Source: Poronia punctata
Lineage: Eukaryota; Ascomycota; Sordariomycetes; Xylariales; Xylariaceae
DNA length: 31,974 nt
NCBI GenBank assembly: GCA_022579005.1
Contig: MU401790.1
Coordinates: 1 to 31,974 of the forward strand
Direction: 5' to 3'
Shown: positions 11,128 through 21,101 of the stretch, piece by piece
Position numbering within the stretch: the stretch's first letter is position 1
How the letters are laid out: each line of letters begins with the position of its first letter
Made by a program: the position numbers and the translations under genes
Notes under the pieces: generated by a model
The model's database searches: none
Told to the model about the DNA's origin: nothing
What the model saw: the letters and a program-made list of their open reading frames with translations, nothing else

Positions 11128-11867
11128 TTTTAAAAATCTAGGCTGGGACTTGGTTGTTGAGAGGTCAAGTTGTTGAAAGCTTATGAGAATCGAAAGAGTG
11201 TGCCAGCTCGGGGTGCGATGAGCTTGGGTATTTATTCTTGGGCCCCATGGTAGGTACATGTAGTACAGTCTGAAGAATGCTTCAAATCACGGGGCACGGT
11301 CGTCTGTTGCGAAAGCGGCCTGTGGTGTTGATATTGGTCGAGTTGAGGAACGGATCAAACAAATCAGACAATGATAAAATCGACCGACGGCATAGAGAGT
11401 GAAAACTAGATAGAAGGCTTCGGAACGCCGGCAATAAAGATGCAAGTGCCATCAGCCAAGGACGAGTAGGATATCCCTAGCAATGCATCACATACCCAAC
11501 CTTAGCCGGATTGCCAGTTTTGATTGTTCGGCTCCTACATACAATCCAGAAGGCAGCATTCCAGGAGCCCCGTTAGAATCTGTAGGCATCATATTGTCAG
11601 AGTACTGTAAATTTCAATATTTGATATTCAGCTAGACAATAATAGGTCTCCCCTTAAGAGATCCATTATGCCAAAGATATCTGGCGCTGGCTGGTGACAT
11701 CATATATGGATGATGGCACCCGCATAAGGTATACATTTAGCGATACCGTGCCTGGGCAGCCTGCGCAATCATCAGGATCAATGCGGCAGTTGCAACTTAA
11801 TCAGTTGGGGGAAAAAGCTTTTACAACCGACTGATATTTCTGCAAAAGTGCACGATAGGAAAATGCC

Positions 11868-11881
11868 TACTCGTACGAGTA
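11868..11881. repeat. 14-base perfect palindrome
   Basis: TACTCGTACGAGTA is identical to its reverse complement and is made of two overlapping copies of the dispersed TACGAGTA motif. It is directly followed by CGTACGTG. Its function is unknown; a dimeric zinc-cluster binding site is only a guess. Confidence 0.7.
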
Positions 11882-12043
11882 CGTACGTGTAAATCATCTA
11901 CACTCCCGGGGACCCGGTCAAGATATTTATCGTGTCAGTGCGTGCAGTATCAGAAAGTCAAGTGATCTGATTGGCCAATCAATTCCACATTAAGCCGCAG
12001 GTGCAGGTGCAGGTGGCAGGTGGCTTGGCCTCTGCAAAGTACG

Positions 12044-12057
12044 AGTAGGTACCTACT
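12044..12057. repeat. 14-base perfect palindrome
   Basis: AGTAGGTACCTACT is its own reverse complement and overlaps a TACGAGTA motif at 12040-12047. It lies about 210 bases before the start codon of the AYR1-like gene. Confidence 0.7.
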
Positions 12058-12268
12058 GTACTTACTTACCTACTTTGACAACCAATTAACAGAAGCTATT
12101 CACGTGTTGTACCTCGGTACAAGTACTCGAGTATAACGACCTGATGCCCTGAACTGGGCAATTACATGTAATTAAGAAGGAGGTACGAGTAAACCCAGGG
12201 GCGCGTCACCAGCAGTAATAAGAAGCTTTTGCAAAAACATCCCACAACCGCGCCGGCCAATTGTCACG

Positions 12269-13384
12269 ATGACTGGACCCAAACCAGGTCAGAAAACTGT
12301 GTTGATAACAGGGTATGTAAAGACAAGTTGTACCCTCTGGCAGCAGACATAAAAAGTCTTAACATATCAATTACAACAGCTGTACTCCCGGAGGTATTGG
12401 TCATGGCCTCTGTCTCGAATACCACAAAAAGGGTATGCCGATGTGATTAAACACTTTGCAGTATTATTATTTATGTGAACCGTGTTATATTTATAGGCTT
12501 GCATGTAATCGCCACAGCCCGCCGACCAGAGGTCCTCTCCGAACTAGCAGAGCTAGGCATGAGCACCGTAGCTCTCGACGTCACAGATGCCGAAAGTATC
12601 AAGAGGTGTCACCAGGAAGTCGCCAAAATCAACGGCGGAAAGTTGGATATCCTCGTAAACAATGCGTGAGTATCATCCTCAATTACTCATACTCCTCCAT
12701 TATCCACACCCCTATAACTGAGACCACAAAAAAAGGGGCCGAACACACACCCACCCAGCCCTAGACATCTCCCTCCCAGACGTCCGCGCAACATTTGAAA
12801 CCAACGTCTTCGCCATAATGGCCATGGTCCAAGCCTTCATCGACCAATTGATAGCAGCCAAGGGTCTGATCATCAACATATCCTCCTTATCTTCTATCAC
12901 ACCATATCTCTTCGGCTCCGTCTACTGCGCCAGCAAAGCAGCCGTGAGCGCATACTCGCGCACCCTCCGCTTGGAACTCGCGCCCCTCGGCGTACGCGTC
13001 ATGGTCTCCATGACGGGAACAGTGAAGAGTAATACAGCTACGCAGTCGAACCGTGGTCTCCCGCCGGGGAGTTACTACGAGAAGATCAGACATATCTTCG
13101 ATTGGCGCGTCGTGTTTAGTCAGAATGACAGTACGATGGATACGGCGGTTTTCGCGCGGAAGCTGGTGGCTGACTCGTTGAGGCCTGAGTATCCTGCTTT
13201 CTTGCGCGGTTTATCGTTCGGGAGACCGGATTGGTTCTGGTATGGTGGGCTTGCAAGGCTTGCTTGGTTTGGACATTCGGCTGGGGAATGGATCGTTGAT
13301 GCCGTTTCTTGGAGAAAGTTTCGTATGCCGGAGATTATGAGGATTCTGAAGGATGTCCCCGAGCAGAGGAAGAAACTGATATGA
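12269..13384 (+). CDS. AYR1-like short-chain dehydrogenase (1-acyl-DHAP reductase type), 4 exons
   Basis: Exons are 12269-12312, 12380-12432, 12497-12665 and 12736-13384, giving 304 residues. Donors are GTATGT, GTATGC and GTGAGT. The last acceptor is AAAAG at 12734-12735; it alone restores the frame and yields NNAGRTHTHPALDIS, whereas the pyrimidine-richer CCCAG at 12757-12758 would shift the frame. The classical SDR motifs are all present: TGCTPGGIG cofactor loop (14-22), NNAG (87-90), N112, catalytic S139, and Y152-x3-K156 in YCASK. Sequence around the active site resembles the fungal Ayr1 group, which reduces 1-acyl-dihydroxyacetone phosphate with NADPH in lipid synthesis at the ER or lipid droplets. 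The C-terminal part after the catalytic core has Trp-rich, weakly hydrophobic segments. The substrate is inferred from family resemblance only. Confidence 0.88.
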
Positions 13385-13723
13385 TTTGCTTGCGCCAGGC
13401 CAGAGTTATCGTGGCTGTGGGCTGTATATAGGGGTTATTTTGATACACTAGTATAACATCTGGTTGGACTGCAGGGCGGCATCTGCAGAGATAGTTGCGA
13501 TTCTTGGCTCGAAGACAAAATTAAAGAAATATTATAAATAGTTAGATTAATGCGTGTATATCTTTGGGCCTGTTATTATGTATTGTTTTCGTCAATATTA
13601 TGGTAGTCTCTTCATATGTCGTACTTCATTCGAATCGTATATGCCATCCTCTGATGTTAGAAATCTGTATGGGGATATAGTCTGCTAGGCCTGGAAACGG
13701 AAGAGACCCAGGGGTTCCCCCTT
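13385..13723. other. Short intergenic region between convergent genes
   Basis: About 340 bases holding the 3' ends of the AYR1-like gene (+) and the five-module gene (-). I see no gene or repeat in it. Confidence 0.5.
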
Positions 13724-16108
13724 TCACTCGACTGCTCTCCACCCCTCTTCCAGCTGTCGAGAAACTTGCGCTGCTGAGGAGCCATCGAGCTCATCCCCGA
13801 GAACAGGGGCTTGATGATCATACTCGGCGCCCTCCGTCTCCATATTATAATTATGATAGCCATACCTGGCCGCATTATTTTCGTATGTCTGCTCGAGGGG
13901 TACGTCGCTCTGCCACTGATTATTATAGAACGAACCGTTGGCAGTTCCCCTATCTTCATCCTCGGTAAACTGTCGCGCGCGGGCCATCGTCTCAGCGAAC
14001 ACAGCGCGTCGCCTCAAACTGTCTTGCAAAAGCGGCGTCGGATCGGGCGGGTCCGACCCGCAAGCCACAAGGTACAGTTCGCGCATGCGTGGACTATACA
14101 TCTCGCACATCATCGGTTCCTGAACCAGGACATCCCGATGTTGCAACCCTTCATCGAAAGCCGTCCCACGAATAAACTCGAAATGACACTCGGGACAAAT
14201 AAAACACTCGTCCCAACCATACCACCTGGCCTTCTCAACCCGTCTATCCCTCGGACAAACAGGTAAAGAAGCATATGTCCTCACACATGCCTCCAGCGGA
14301 TCGGGATCCCTTTTATATACCATCTCCATCAATTTCCGCATATACATCTCGAAACGCGGAAACTTTGGATTAAAGCAACAACACCCATCCCTTCTCCCGC
14401 CCGGCTTGAGCATGAAATACCTGCCCACCCCCAACGGCTCGACAACAGTGGCATAACAAGTCCGACAGACCGCGAATCCGGCCGGGTTGGAAAAGAGCGT
14501 AAACCACGTGGCCCCGCACATGATGTCGGGAGCGGCGCAGACCGGTTCGGGACTGATGATATCGACGGCTTTCCAAAAGAGCGCGTAATCGGCCGTGTCC
14601 AACATGCGCGTCGCGAGCGTTCTGACGTTAAACGGGCCTAGACTGCAGGATACGGACACACCGAAGATTTCCTCGATGTTGTCACCTGCGGATTTCCACC
14701 CGCTTTCTTGGCCCGTGAGGAGGAAGTAATCGTGGTAACATGCGCAGCAGATCAGGAAGCCTAGGGGGCCGTGGACAGGTGTGTACCATCTGCCTGAGGG
14801 GTAGACTTTCTTTTCGCCTGGACAGGGGGGCAGGGATAGGCGGGGGGAGACGTGTGTTGTCAATGAGGACCAGTTGTTGGAGAAGAGTTTGTAGGCGCGG
14901 TTGATATATGGGATTGCCATGGCGCAGAAAAGTCCGGGTTGTAATTGTTGATTGATGAGCTCGAAATACTGTTCGTCCGCGTCATGTGCGAGCACCTTGT
15001 CTTCGTAACAGGCTTGACATATTACTACCATGTCGTCCCTCGTCCTGTACCATCTTGTTATGGAATCATCTTGCTGACGACTCGATGGACAATCAGGTAT
15101 GGAAGGTCGGAAGCTCATGTACTGAATCATTTCATCCAGCGAGCCGCTACGAAGGGCATATTCGAAAAGAGAATCTTTGATCCGTGGACTGCTGAACCGA
15201 CATATGCGCGCTTGGCCGTCGTCGCACCATCCCCCCCTGAATTCCCCCGCGAAACGCGAGTTGCGGATGGAGTTGTCAAAGCAGTTTGAGCAGATCTGGA
15301 AGGCTGGGGCCTGGGGATGGGCGTACCACGTCGCGGTGAAGGTTACGTAGGTGGAGATGCATTCTTTGGTGTCTCGATGTTTAAGGGGTGGGTCGGGGGG
15401 AATGTATATGACTGATGAATCTGGGAGTTTGTGGGTTGTGAAAGTGGTTGGTTTTTCTCTCGCGGCCGGGGGGGATGTTGATTGGGGGGCATGTGTGTGG
15501 TAGTGGTTTGTGTTTCTTGATGCTTCGGTAGGATTATGAGAGCTGCCATGTGTAGTAATTATGTTATTATTATAGTTCCTGTTGTAAGTGTCTTGTTGAT
15601 GTACCAGATGAGCCTGCTCATCGCAACGGTGATATCCCCCTGATATAGTCACATTTCGTGATGCGTCATGTTCAGGATACATGTCAATTGGAGCTTCATC
15701 GATGAAGTTGGCCTGTGGAAGTATTGCCGGAAACGTGCTGAAATCCGGTCTACATACGTCGGGAGCCGGGAGAGGAGTGGCCCCGATTCCTTGAGTGGAA
15801 TGTAAGGGCGGCGGGCTACCCGGGTAGGAGTGAGGAACATCGTTATAGTTCCGTGTGTGCATCGGAAAGGTAACTGAACCGCAGTGGACATTGCCGGCAT
15901 TTGCGTCGTTCCGCGCGGGTCCCCATTGGCCTAAGATCGCCGGGTCCGTATATAAGTTTCGGATTCCGGAATGTCCGACAGGCTGATACCCGTAGCCGAC
16001 CGTCTGGGCGGGCGGAACGGTTGAGCTCTGGCCATTAAAATCTCGTGGTGGCAGTGAAGGTATAACGTTATCATGATAGTCTCTCCTTCCATCCGGCCAA
16101 TAAGACAT
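13724..16108 (-). CDS. Uncharacterised protein with five tandem ~91-residue Cys/Trp (putative zinc-binding) modules
   Basis: Single exon of 794 residues from ATG 16108 (AAGATGTC context). An in-frame ATG at 16225 would add 39 residues but has a poor context and lies over a TTTAAATA promoter-like stretch. Residues 1-245 are Pro/Ser/His/Asn/Tyr-rich and probably disordered. Residues 250-670 hold five tandem modules. Each has a leading Cys (250, 340, 429, 524, 618), then W[YF], then [IV]-C-x2-C-[YFH] (first Cys 273, 364, 454, 548, 638), then a third Cys site (303, 395, 488, ~577, 668) usually followed within a few residues by Pro. Spacing between modules is 89-95 residues. The pattern suggests a C...CxxC...C metal site per module; this is inference. 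There is no signal peptide or membrane segment. The C-terminal ~75 residues are acidic and polar. I know of no characterised function; similar proteins exist in fungi under uninformative names. Confidence 0.8.
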   Translation of the reverse strand: MSYWPDGRRDYHDNVIPSLPPRDFNGQSSTVPPAQTVGYGYQPVGHSGIRNLYTDPAILGQWGPARNDANAGNVHCGSVTFPMHTRNYNDVPHSYPGSPPPLHSTQGIGATPLPAPDVCRPDFSTFPAILPQANFIDEAPIDMYPEHDASRNVTISGGYHRCDEQAHLVHQQDTYNRNYNNNIITTHGSSHNPTEASRNTNHYHTHAPQSTSPPAAREKPTTFTTHKLPDSSVIYIPPDPPLKHRDTKECISTYVTFTATWYAHPQAPAFQICSNCFDNSIRNSRFAGEFRGGWCDDGQARICRFSSPRIKDSLFEYALRSGSLDEMIQYMSFRPSIPDCPSSRQQDDSITRWYRTRDDMVVICQACYEDKVLAHDADEQYFELINQQLQPGLFCAMAIPYINRAYKLFSNNWSSLTTHVSPRLSLPPCPGEKKVYPSGRWYTPVHGPLGFLICCACYHDYFLLTGQESGWKSAGDNIEEIFGVSVSCSLGPFNVRTLATRMLDTADYALFWKAVDIISPEPVCAAPDIMCGATWFTLFSNPAGFAVCRTCYATVVEPLGVGRYFMLKPGGRRDGCCCFNPKFPRFEMYMRKLMEMVYKRDPDPLEACVRTYASLPVCPRDRRVEKARWYGWDECFICPECHFEFIRGTAFDEGLQHRDVLVQEPMMCEMYSPRMRELYLVACGSDPPDPTPLLQDSLRRRAVFAETMARARQFTEDEDRGTANGSFYNNQWQSDVPLEQTYENNAARYGYHNYNMETEGAEYDHQAPVLGDELDGSSAAQVSRQLEEGWRAVE

Positions 16109-17870
16109 CTTAATTAGGCAGGAGTAAGACGAGACAAGGACTATCAGCGCTGAAGATTTGGCTCTAGTCCAGGGTCTGTATTTAAAGGTATCTTCCCATT
16201 CATTATCTACGGGCAGCTGTTTCATTCACCTATCTCGCTTCCGTTTCCGTCTAGGGGGTGGGCAGATGGGCAGGTGGGATGCTTGGGTTTGATGGGGAAG
16301 ATCTACCGGCCCCGCAACTGGTGTCAGCCGTGTGTAGCTTGGCGACTGACTAAAATCCGTTGAGCTTTTTCCAACTCACCGTTCGAGTTATAACCTGAGG
16401 TGCGCGTTAAAGGTATCTTTTTCTCTCTGTCTACAGCTTGATATGAGCTATAGGCCCAACAATTATATAGGTATTGCCCATAAAAACCGTTCCGATACCC
16501 CTCACGTGAGTCTATGTTTGTTGGTGCAACTTGCACACCTCTCCTACGATCTGGTAGTTGCATTCGGCATGTGGGTTCACACTAAGAGCTTCACCTTGCT
16601 AAGTAATCACACCGCGGCTCATCCGGTCACCAATTACTACCTATTTGTAGTCTAGCTAAGATGCACTCTAGAAAAAAAACGTGGCGTGTAGGTTACTTAT
16701 CGGACAAACAAATAGGTATAGTGATGCCGTTACAGGTAAAGTGATTCCGTATCCCATTCCGTGCCGAAACCGGTGCCGGGGTAAACACGTGTGTTCCACG
16801 ATGGTTCACATAAAATGCGAGGTGTCGCAGAAGACGCGTACCTGTCCTCTAGCAAAGCCTTCGGGGCCGAAACAGCAAAAACTAAACAAAACCCCGAATC
16901 TTTGAAAAAGAAATAAAAAGGCCGCCTGGTTTTCCATCTCTTCCACTTGCCATTCCTAGGAGTGAGTGCCGACATTAATCCCTATCCTGATGAATGAAAC
17001 TGATAATTCAGGAAGTTGGAAACAAATTGAAGGAACGCGCCTACCTAGCCTAACTTATACACCTAACCTAGACTAGTCTAACCTTTGAATAGTGATTATG
17101 GACAAGCCCCCTTCAGCCTCAATCTCATTCATCCCAGACAGCGACCCAGACGTGCCAGAATCAAACGTTACACTTTGTTTTTCATTTCCCCACGCCACTA
17201 GGTCGGGTCGGGGTCGCTGGCCCAGGGGTTTCTATGTTCTGGGATTTCAAAGAAAGGCCCAATAGCGAGGTTGTCCGATTGCCAAGACCCGCTTAGGTTA
17301 TGCTTAGCTCGTCCAAGATTGGGCGCAAGCTTCCATCCTGCCGGATGGCTTTGTCCTCTTCCTTTTGGAACCACGTTTTAAGACGCGGCAGGCAAGTCAC
17401 AATTGCGCATGGAAACAAATGCTGTCGGCAGTGATGGAGAGTGAGATCCGAAAATAACTTTGCCTAAAGAGACCGGGTAACAATACATACTACGGGAAGA
17501 ATAGAGTGTACACCATTCTGACAATTTAACAAATATGCATTCTAGTACGAGTACAAACATCTACTCGTATGCAGGATGCTGTATGCCATATGCAGGCATG
17601 CCGTAGAGCGGTTGAAATTGGGTCGACGCAGGCATCCCTCATGGTTCCATTTATCTGATGCTACTTCGGGAAGCTGAATCCTGGTAAGCGCTGCAACCTT
17701 GTATCCTCGTCCTCGTGTACGATGCCACATGCTATTAATATGAATAAGATGTTGGTCCTACCGCTTATATAGGTAGCTGGATTGCCGCCTCTATGATGAA
17801 CTCGGCTACGTACTCGTAGCTCGTCAAGCACTTTCAACTGCCCATACTTCAAACGGTATCATCTCTCACC
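16109..17870. other. Intergenic region between the five-module gene and the CBM9-like gene
   Basis: About 1.76 kb between divergent genes. TTTAAATA on the minus strand near 16180-16187 is a possible core promoter for the five-module gene. TACGAGTA motifs occur at 17546-17553, 17562-17569 (inverted) and 17811-17818 (inverted), before the CBM9-like gene. A 55-codon frame at 17098-17265 and several other short frames have no supporting features. No RNA gene was seen. Confidence 0.5.
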
Positions 17871-18572
17871 ATGAACCGGCTCGGCAACCTCCTACTCCTT
17901 GCGGGTGTCCCGCTCATTGCCGCGCACTACCCGCATATCAAAGATGTACCATCAATAGACGTCCCTTCGTGTGACGATGGCGTGGGTAGTGTTCAATACG
18001 ACAGGTCGGTGCCGAATGGCGAGGAAGAGTTCCCGCTCACCAAAGTCGACCTCTGCTACACCGATAGCGATATCCAGATCACATTCAGCGCGCTAGAGGA
18101 AGTCAACTTCTTCTACAACGAGAGCCACAAGACAAACGACCCTCTGTACGAGTACGAAGTGATGGAGGCTTTCATCTACCAGGGCACCAACGACCCGACG
18201 AGCTATCTCGAGTTCGAGGTGAGCCCCAACAACGTCACCTTCCAAGCCTTCATCTACAACCCCAGCAAGGTGCGGGCCGAGGGAGCGCCCTTCGACAACG
18301 GAGCCCTGCTTGGCACGCCCATCGAGGACGGACTCGTCACCAGCACCACGCTGGACAAAGACGCGGGAAGCTGGGTCACGGACGCCAAGATCCCACTCGG
18401 ACTCTTCAACGTCGAGAACGGCGAGGCCAAGGGTACGAAGTGGAGGATGAACTTTTTCCGCACCATCGTGTCGCCCGATACTTTCCCTGACCAGGGCCTT
18501 GGCGCCTGGAGTCCGACGAACCAGTCCAACTTTCACATGACGCCCTTCTTTGGGAGGGTTAACTTTATCTAA
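17871..18572 (+). CDS. Secreted carbohydrate-binding family 9-like (CBM9/DOMON-like) protein
   Basis: Intronless, 233 residues, with a strong start context (TCACCATGA). Residues 1-18 form a signal peptide: Arg at position 3, a leucine-rich core, and a likely cut after IAA, so the product is probably secreted. The rest reads as one beta-sandwich of the CBM9-like kind. Typical elements are LTKVDLCYTDSDIQITFSA (56-74), the YEVMEAFIYQG strand near 95-105, YLEFEVSPNNVTFQAFIYNP (112-131) and KWRMNFFR near 190-197. N-glycosylation sequons occur at N83, N121 and N217. Such domains bind sugar or polysaccharide ends; no catalytic domain is attached, so it may act as a free-standing binding module in the wall or outside the cell. 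TACGAGTA motifs sit just upstream. Confidence 0.82.
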   Translation: MNRLGNLLLLAGVPLIAAHYPHIKDVPSIDVPSCDDGVGSVQYDRSVPNGEEEFPLTKVDLCYTDSDIQITFSALEEVNFFYNESHKTNDPLYEYEVMEAFIYQGTNDPTSYLEFEVSPNNVTFQAFIYNPSKVRAEGAPFDNGALLGTPIEDGLVTSTTLDKDAGSWVTDAKIPLGLFNVENGEAKGTKWRMNFFRTIVSPDTFPDQGLGAWSPTNQSNFHMTPFFGRVNFI

Positions 18573-19362
18573 AAATTAGCTTAGACGATGGATAACTAAA
18601 AAGGAATTGCGAAGATTATTTGATAATTCTTGTCCAACCTCTGCCATGTTTTCGTTCATTTGGGGTATTGTTCAGTCTCTAGCGTCGTGTGTGTTCACTA
18701 GAACCTAGGCGCGATACGGTTTTGGATGGTGCTAAGCAGTACCTGCCATAATCGCCTAAGGTCCTACTTGAACTAAATACATATCGCCAGGGGTGTCTGA
18801 TTCCTGACCGATATCTGTGCTCGTAGTCCAATAGGTTCCTCTCTGAACACGTTATCAGGAGTTGGGCTGCCTAGATTATATTACAATTTGACAACCTGCT
18901 CGGAGCTGCCACTGACGCACGGAAGTGGCCTAAGACGACGCCAAGCTTTAAATTTCAAACGAATCAAACGCAGTAAGCCGCAACGGCGTGTTGAACCTGG
19001 ATGATGATAAATGAAGGACGCGACAAGCAGAAGACAACGAATACTCCCATGTATTCGGAGGTTGCTGCGCCAGGTCATGGATGGTTACCCTCGTACATGT
19101 CCCCGTGTCTACTGCAGGATACCTACCACATGTAGAAGATGGGGTAATGCGGTAGTACCTACATGTAGGTATGTACTCCCCACCGAGATACATAGGTACA
19201 TATCCCCGTACTTATCGGAGGCATCGCTTATACTCTTCATGTACTCCCAGTTCAATGTAACAGCGATGCCGTATGCAACCATGTGACCTACGATTCGAGA
19301 TTTGAGCATTGTCCTGGAGTCACCGAGACTCTCAAGGCACCACCAAGGCTTAGTAGGTCAAT
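18573..19362. other. Intergenic region with a 16-base palindrome
   Basis: About 790 bases between the CBM9-like gene and the amidohydrolase gene, both on the plus strand. It contains the palindrome at 19156-19171 and further ACATGTAG/ATAGGTACAT repeats around 19120-19200. Short frames on both strands have no recognisable features. Confidence 0.5.
19156..19171. repeat. 16-base perfect palindrome
   Basis: TACCTACATGTAGGTA equals its own reverse complement. It lies about 190 bases before the amidohydrolase start codon, within a cluster of related TAC/GTA-rich words. It could be a dimer-binding regulatory site or part of a dispersed intergenic motif family. Confidence 0.7.
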
Positions 19363-20718
19363 ATGCGCATGGAAACCGATCAAGATTCGTCGAACCATAT
19401 TCTAACCATCCATACCTCCTGTCTTTTCGACTCCAAGAACAAATGCTTCCTATCTGACATTTCAATCGACGTAAATACAACTACAGGACTCATTGATAGG
19501 ACATATGAGCGTATCAACCCATTGCCAAACCATGACGTGACAGATGCCCAAACGGTAGACCTTCGAGGCCTAACCGTTCTCCCCGGTCTCGTCGATGCCC
19601 ATACCCACATTTTCCTCCATTCATACACCGAGACGCCATCTATGAACCAGATGCGCGACGAGAGCTTCGTGGAGAGGATCGTGCGGGCCACCAACCATGC
19701 TCGAGACGCTTTGATGGCCGGGTACACGACATATCGCGACTTGGGCACCGAGGGTCTCGGCGACGCCGATGCCAGGTTCAGAGACACCATCAATCGCGGC
19801 ATCACACCCGGTCCGCGCATGTTTGTCGCGACGGAGTGCATTGCCTCCAGCAGCGGATACGAGGTCAGGCTCGAAAACGCGGCATCATCAGCGCCCCGGA
19901 TATCCGACCCAGCAGACGGCGTGTATGGTGTTCGCGCAGCAGTGCGTCGCCGTCTGGGTGCCGGGGCCGACGTTGTCAAGTTCTACGCCGACTATAGAAA
20001 ACGACAGCTACGCTACCCGCCGCAAGCCTGGCCTGGCGCAATGCCCATCAGGTTTCCACCTACCGATGTCGGGGCCAACTTCCTACTGTTCAGTCAAGAG
20101 GAGATGGACGCAATGGTGGCGGAAGCTAGACTGGGTAGGGTGGCTATTGCCGCCCATGCTGTCCTTCCCGAAGCAGTTATTATGGCTGCGAAAGCAGGCG
20201 TGACATCGATAGAGCACGGGTGCGTGCCCAGCGACGAAGCACTAAGTGTCATGAAGGACAACGGAACAATCTTCGTCCCTACCCTCTCCGTGTTCGAGCA
20301 GACCATGCGAAAAGGAAGTGACGGCGAGCGGGCGTTCCAGCAAGTTCTTTCGCATACAAAAGCGGCATATGACAAAGGCATTAAGCTTGCATGTGGCGGC
20401 GACACGGGGGCTTTCCCGCATGGCGAGAACGTACGCGAACTCGAGCTGATGCTTGAGGCCGGGGTTCCACTTCCTGATGTCCTGCAGGCTGCGACACTTC
20501 ACGGTTGGGAATCATGCGGGGCTGATCTCTGTGGTCAGAGGTTTGGATGTCTGGAGCAAGGATTTACTGCTGATATTGTCGCTCTTGAAGGGGATTTGGT
20601 CCGAGACATCGGGGCGCTAAGACGAGTACCGTTCGTTATGAAAGACGGTCAGATCTATAAAGGCACGGATTTTCCGCGGACGGCGACCTCGTTGGGATTG
20701 CGACTACATGAGCCATGA
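19363..20718 (+). CDS. Metal-dependent amidohydrolase (imidazolonepropionase / Xaa-Pro dipeptidase-like)
   Basis: Intronless, 451 residues from ATG 19363; a second ATG two codons later could also serve. The chain opens with a small beta domain, then the amidohydrolase barrel. Visible metal-site residues are H80-x-H82 in DAHTH, K206 in VVKFYADY (probable carboxylated lysine bridging two metals), H265 in IAAHAV, H285 in SIEHG and D347 in GGDTG, with H353 nearby. The C-terminal EQGFTADIVALEGD segment is the usual return to the small domain. The order and spacing fit the group annotated as imidazolonepropionase or related amidohydrolases and Xaa-Pro dipeptidases. Members hydrolyse amide bonds in cyclic or peptide-like small molecules; the substrate cannot be chosen from sequence. 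There is no signal peptide, so it is probably cytosolic. Confidence 0.88.
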   Translation: MRMETDQDSSNHILTIHTSCLFDSKNKCFLSDISIDVNTTTGLIDRTYERINPLPNHDVTDAQTVDLRGLTVLPGLVDAHTHIFLHSYTETPSMNQMRDESFVERIVRATNHARDALMAGYTTYRDLGTEGLGDADARFRDTINRGITPGPRMFVATECIASSSGYEVRLENAASSAPRISDPADGVYGVRAAVRRRLGAGADVVKFYADYRKRQLRYPPQAWPGAMPIRFPPTDVGANFLLFSQEEMDAMVAEARLGRVAIAAHAVLPEAVIMAAKAGVTSIEHGCVPSDEALSVMKDNGTIFVPTLSVFEQTMRKGSDGERAFQQVLSHTKAAYDKGIKLACGGDTGAFPHGENVRELELMLEAGVPLPDVLQAATLHGWESCGADLCGQRFGCLEQGFTADIVALEGDLVRDIGALRRVPFVMKDGQIYKGTDFPRTATSLGLRLHEP

Positions 20719-21101
20719 TATAACGTTAGGTTAGATACTTTAGCTGATCGGTCTTCTCAGGGGATGTTTACTAGGTAGTTGCTAAAATAGCCAAGGATAA
20801 TGACAATCTACAATCTGGAAGACAACAAAGATTTAGCCATTCAGAGAGTGGATATGCACTGCTATCGCATCGTGTGTGCCTTGCTTGTTGCGAGGATAGC
20901 CAAGGCTCAAGGCTTAACCCATACATTATCTAGTAATGGACTCGTGATCGAGTTCAAAGGGAACAAGCTGGCCCTGTACGATAAGTGGGAGATCTAGCGC
21001 ACCTCACCCGCGTCGTCTCTCCCGGTGTCTCTGCCGACTTCAGTTTGACCCTTTGGCAATACAGTGAAGTATACGTAATAAATGCCCAACACCAGAAATC
21101 A
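20719..21101. other. Intergenic region, amidohydrolase to tRNA gene
   Basis: About 380 bases. It contains one 65-codon ATG frame (20800-20997) that has no recognisable motif and is not supported as a gene. Nothing else was identified. Confidence 0.4.

Larger units (their letters stand above)
11128..12268. other. Intergenic region with palindromes and short tandem motifs
   Basis: About 1.1 kb between divergent genes, serving as the upstream region for both. It holds two perfect 14-base palindromes (11868-11881 and 12044-12057), four TACGAGTA/TACTCGTA motifs, a short GGTGCA tandem around 12000-12020 and TACTTACTTACCTAC near 12059-12073. No coding frame or RNA gene was found. Confidence 0.6.

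Noticed and set aside
12757..12758. CCCAG as acceptor of AYR1-like intron 3
   Set aside because: It shifts the frame and removes the residues after NNA; the AAAAG acceptor at 12734-12735 gives an exact 304-residue SDR.
17098..17265. 55-codon ATG frame in the large intergenic region
   Set aside because: No domain, signal or conserved-looking motif, and too short to judge.
18093..18536. 147-codon minus-strand frame opposite the CBM9-like gene
   Set aside because: Antisense shadow of a gene with a clear signal peptide and beta-sandwich motifs.
20800..20997. 65-codon ATG frame downstream of the amidohydrolase
   Set aside because: No recognisable motif; the length is within chance expectation for non-coding DNA.
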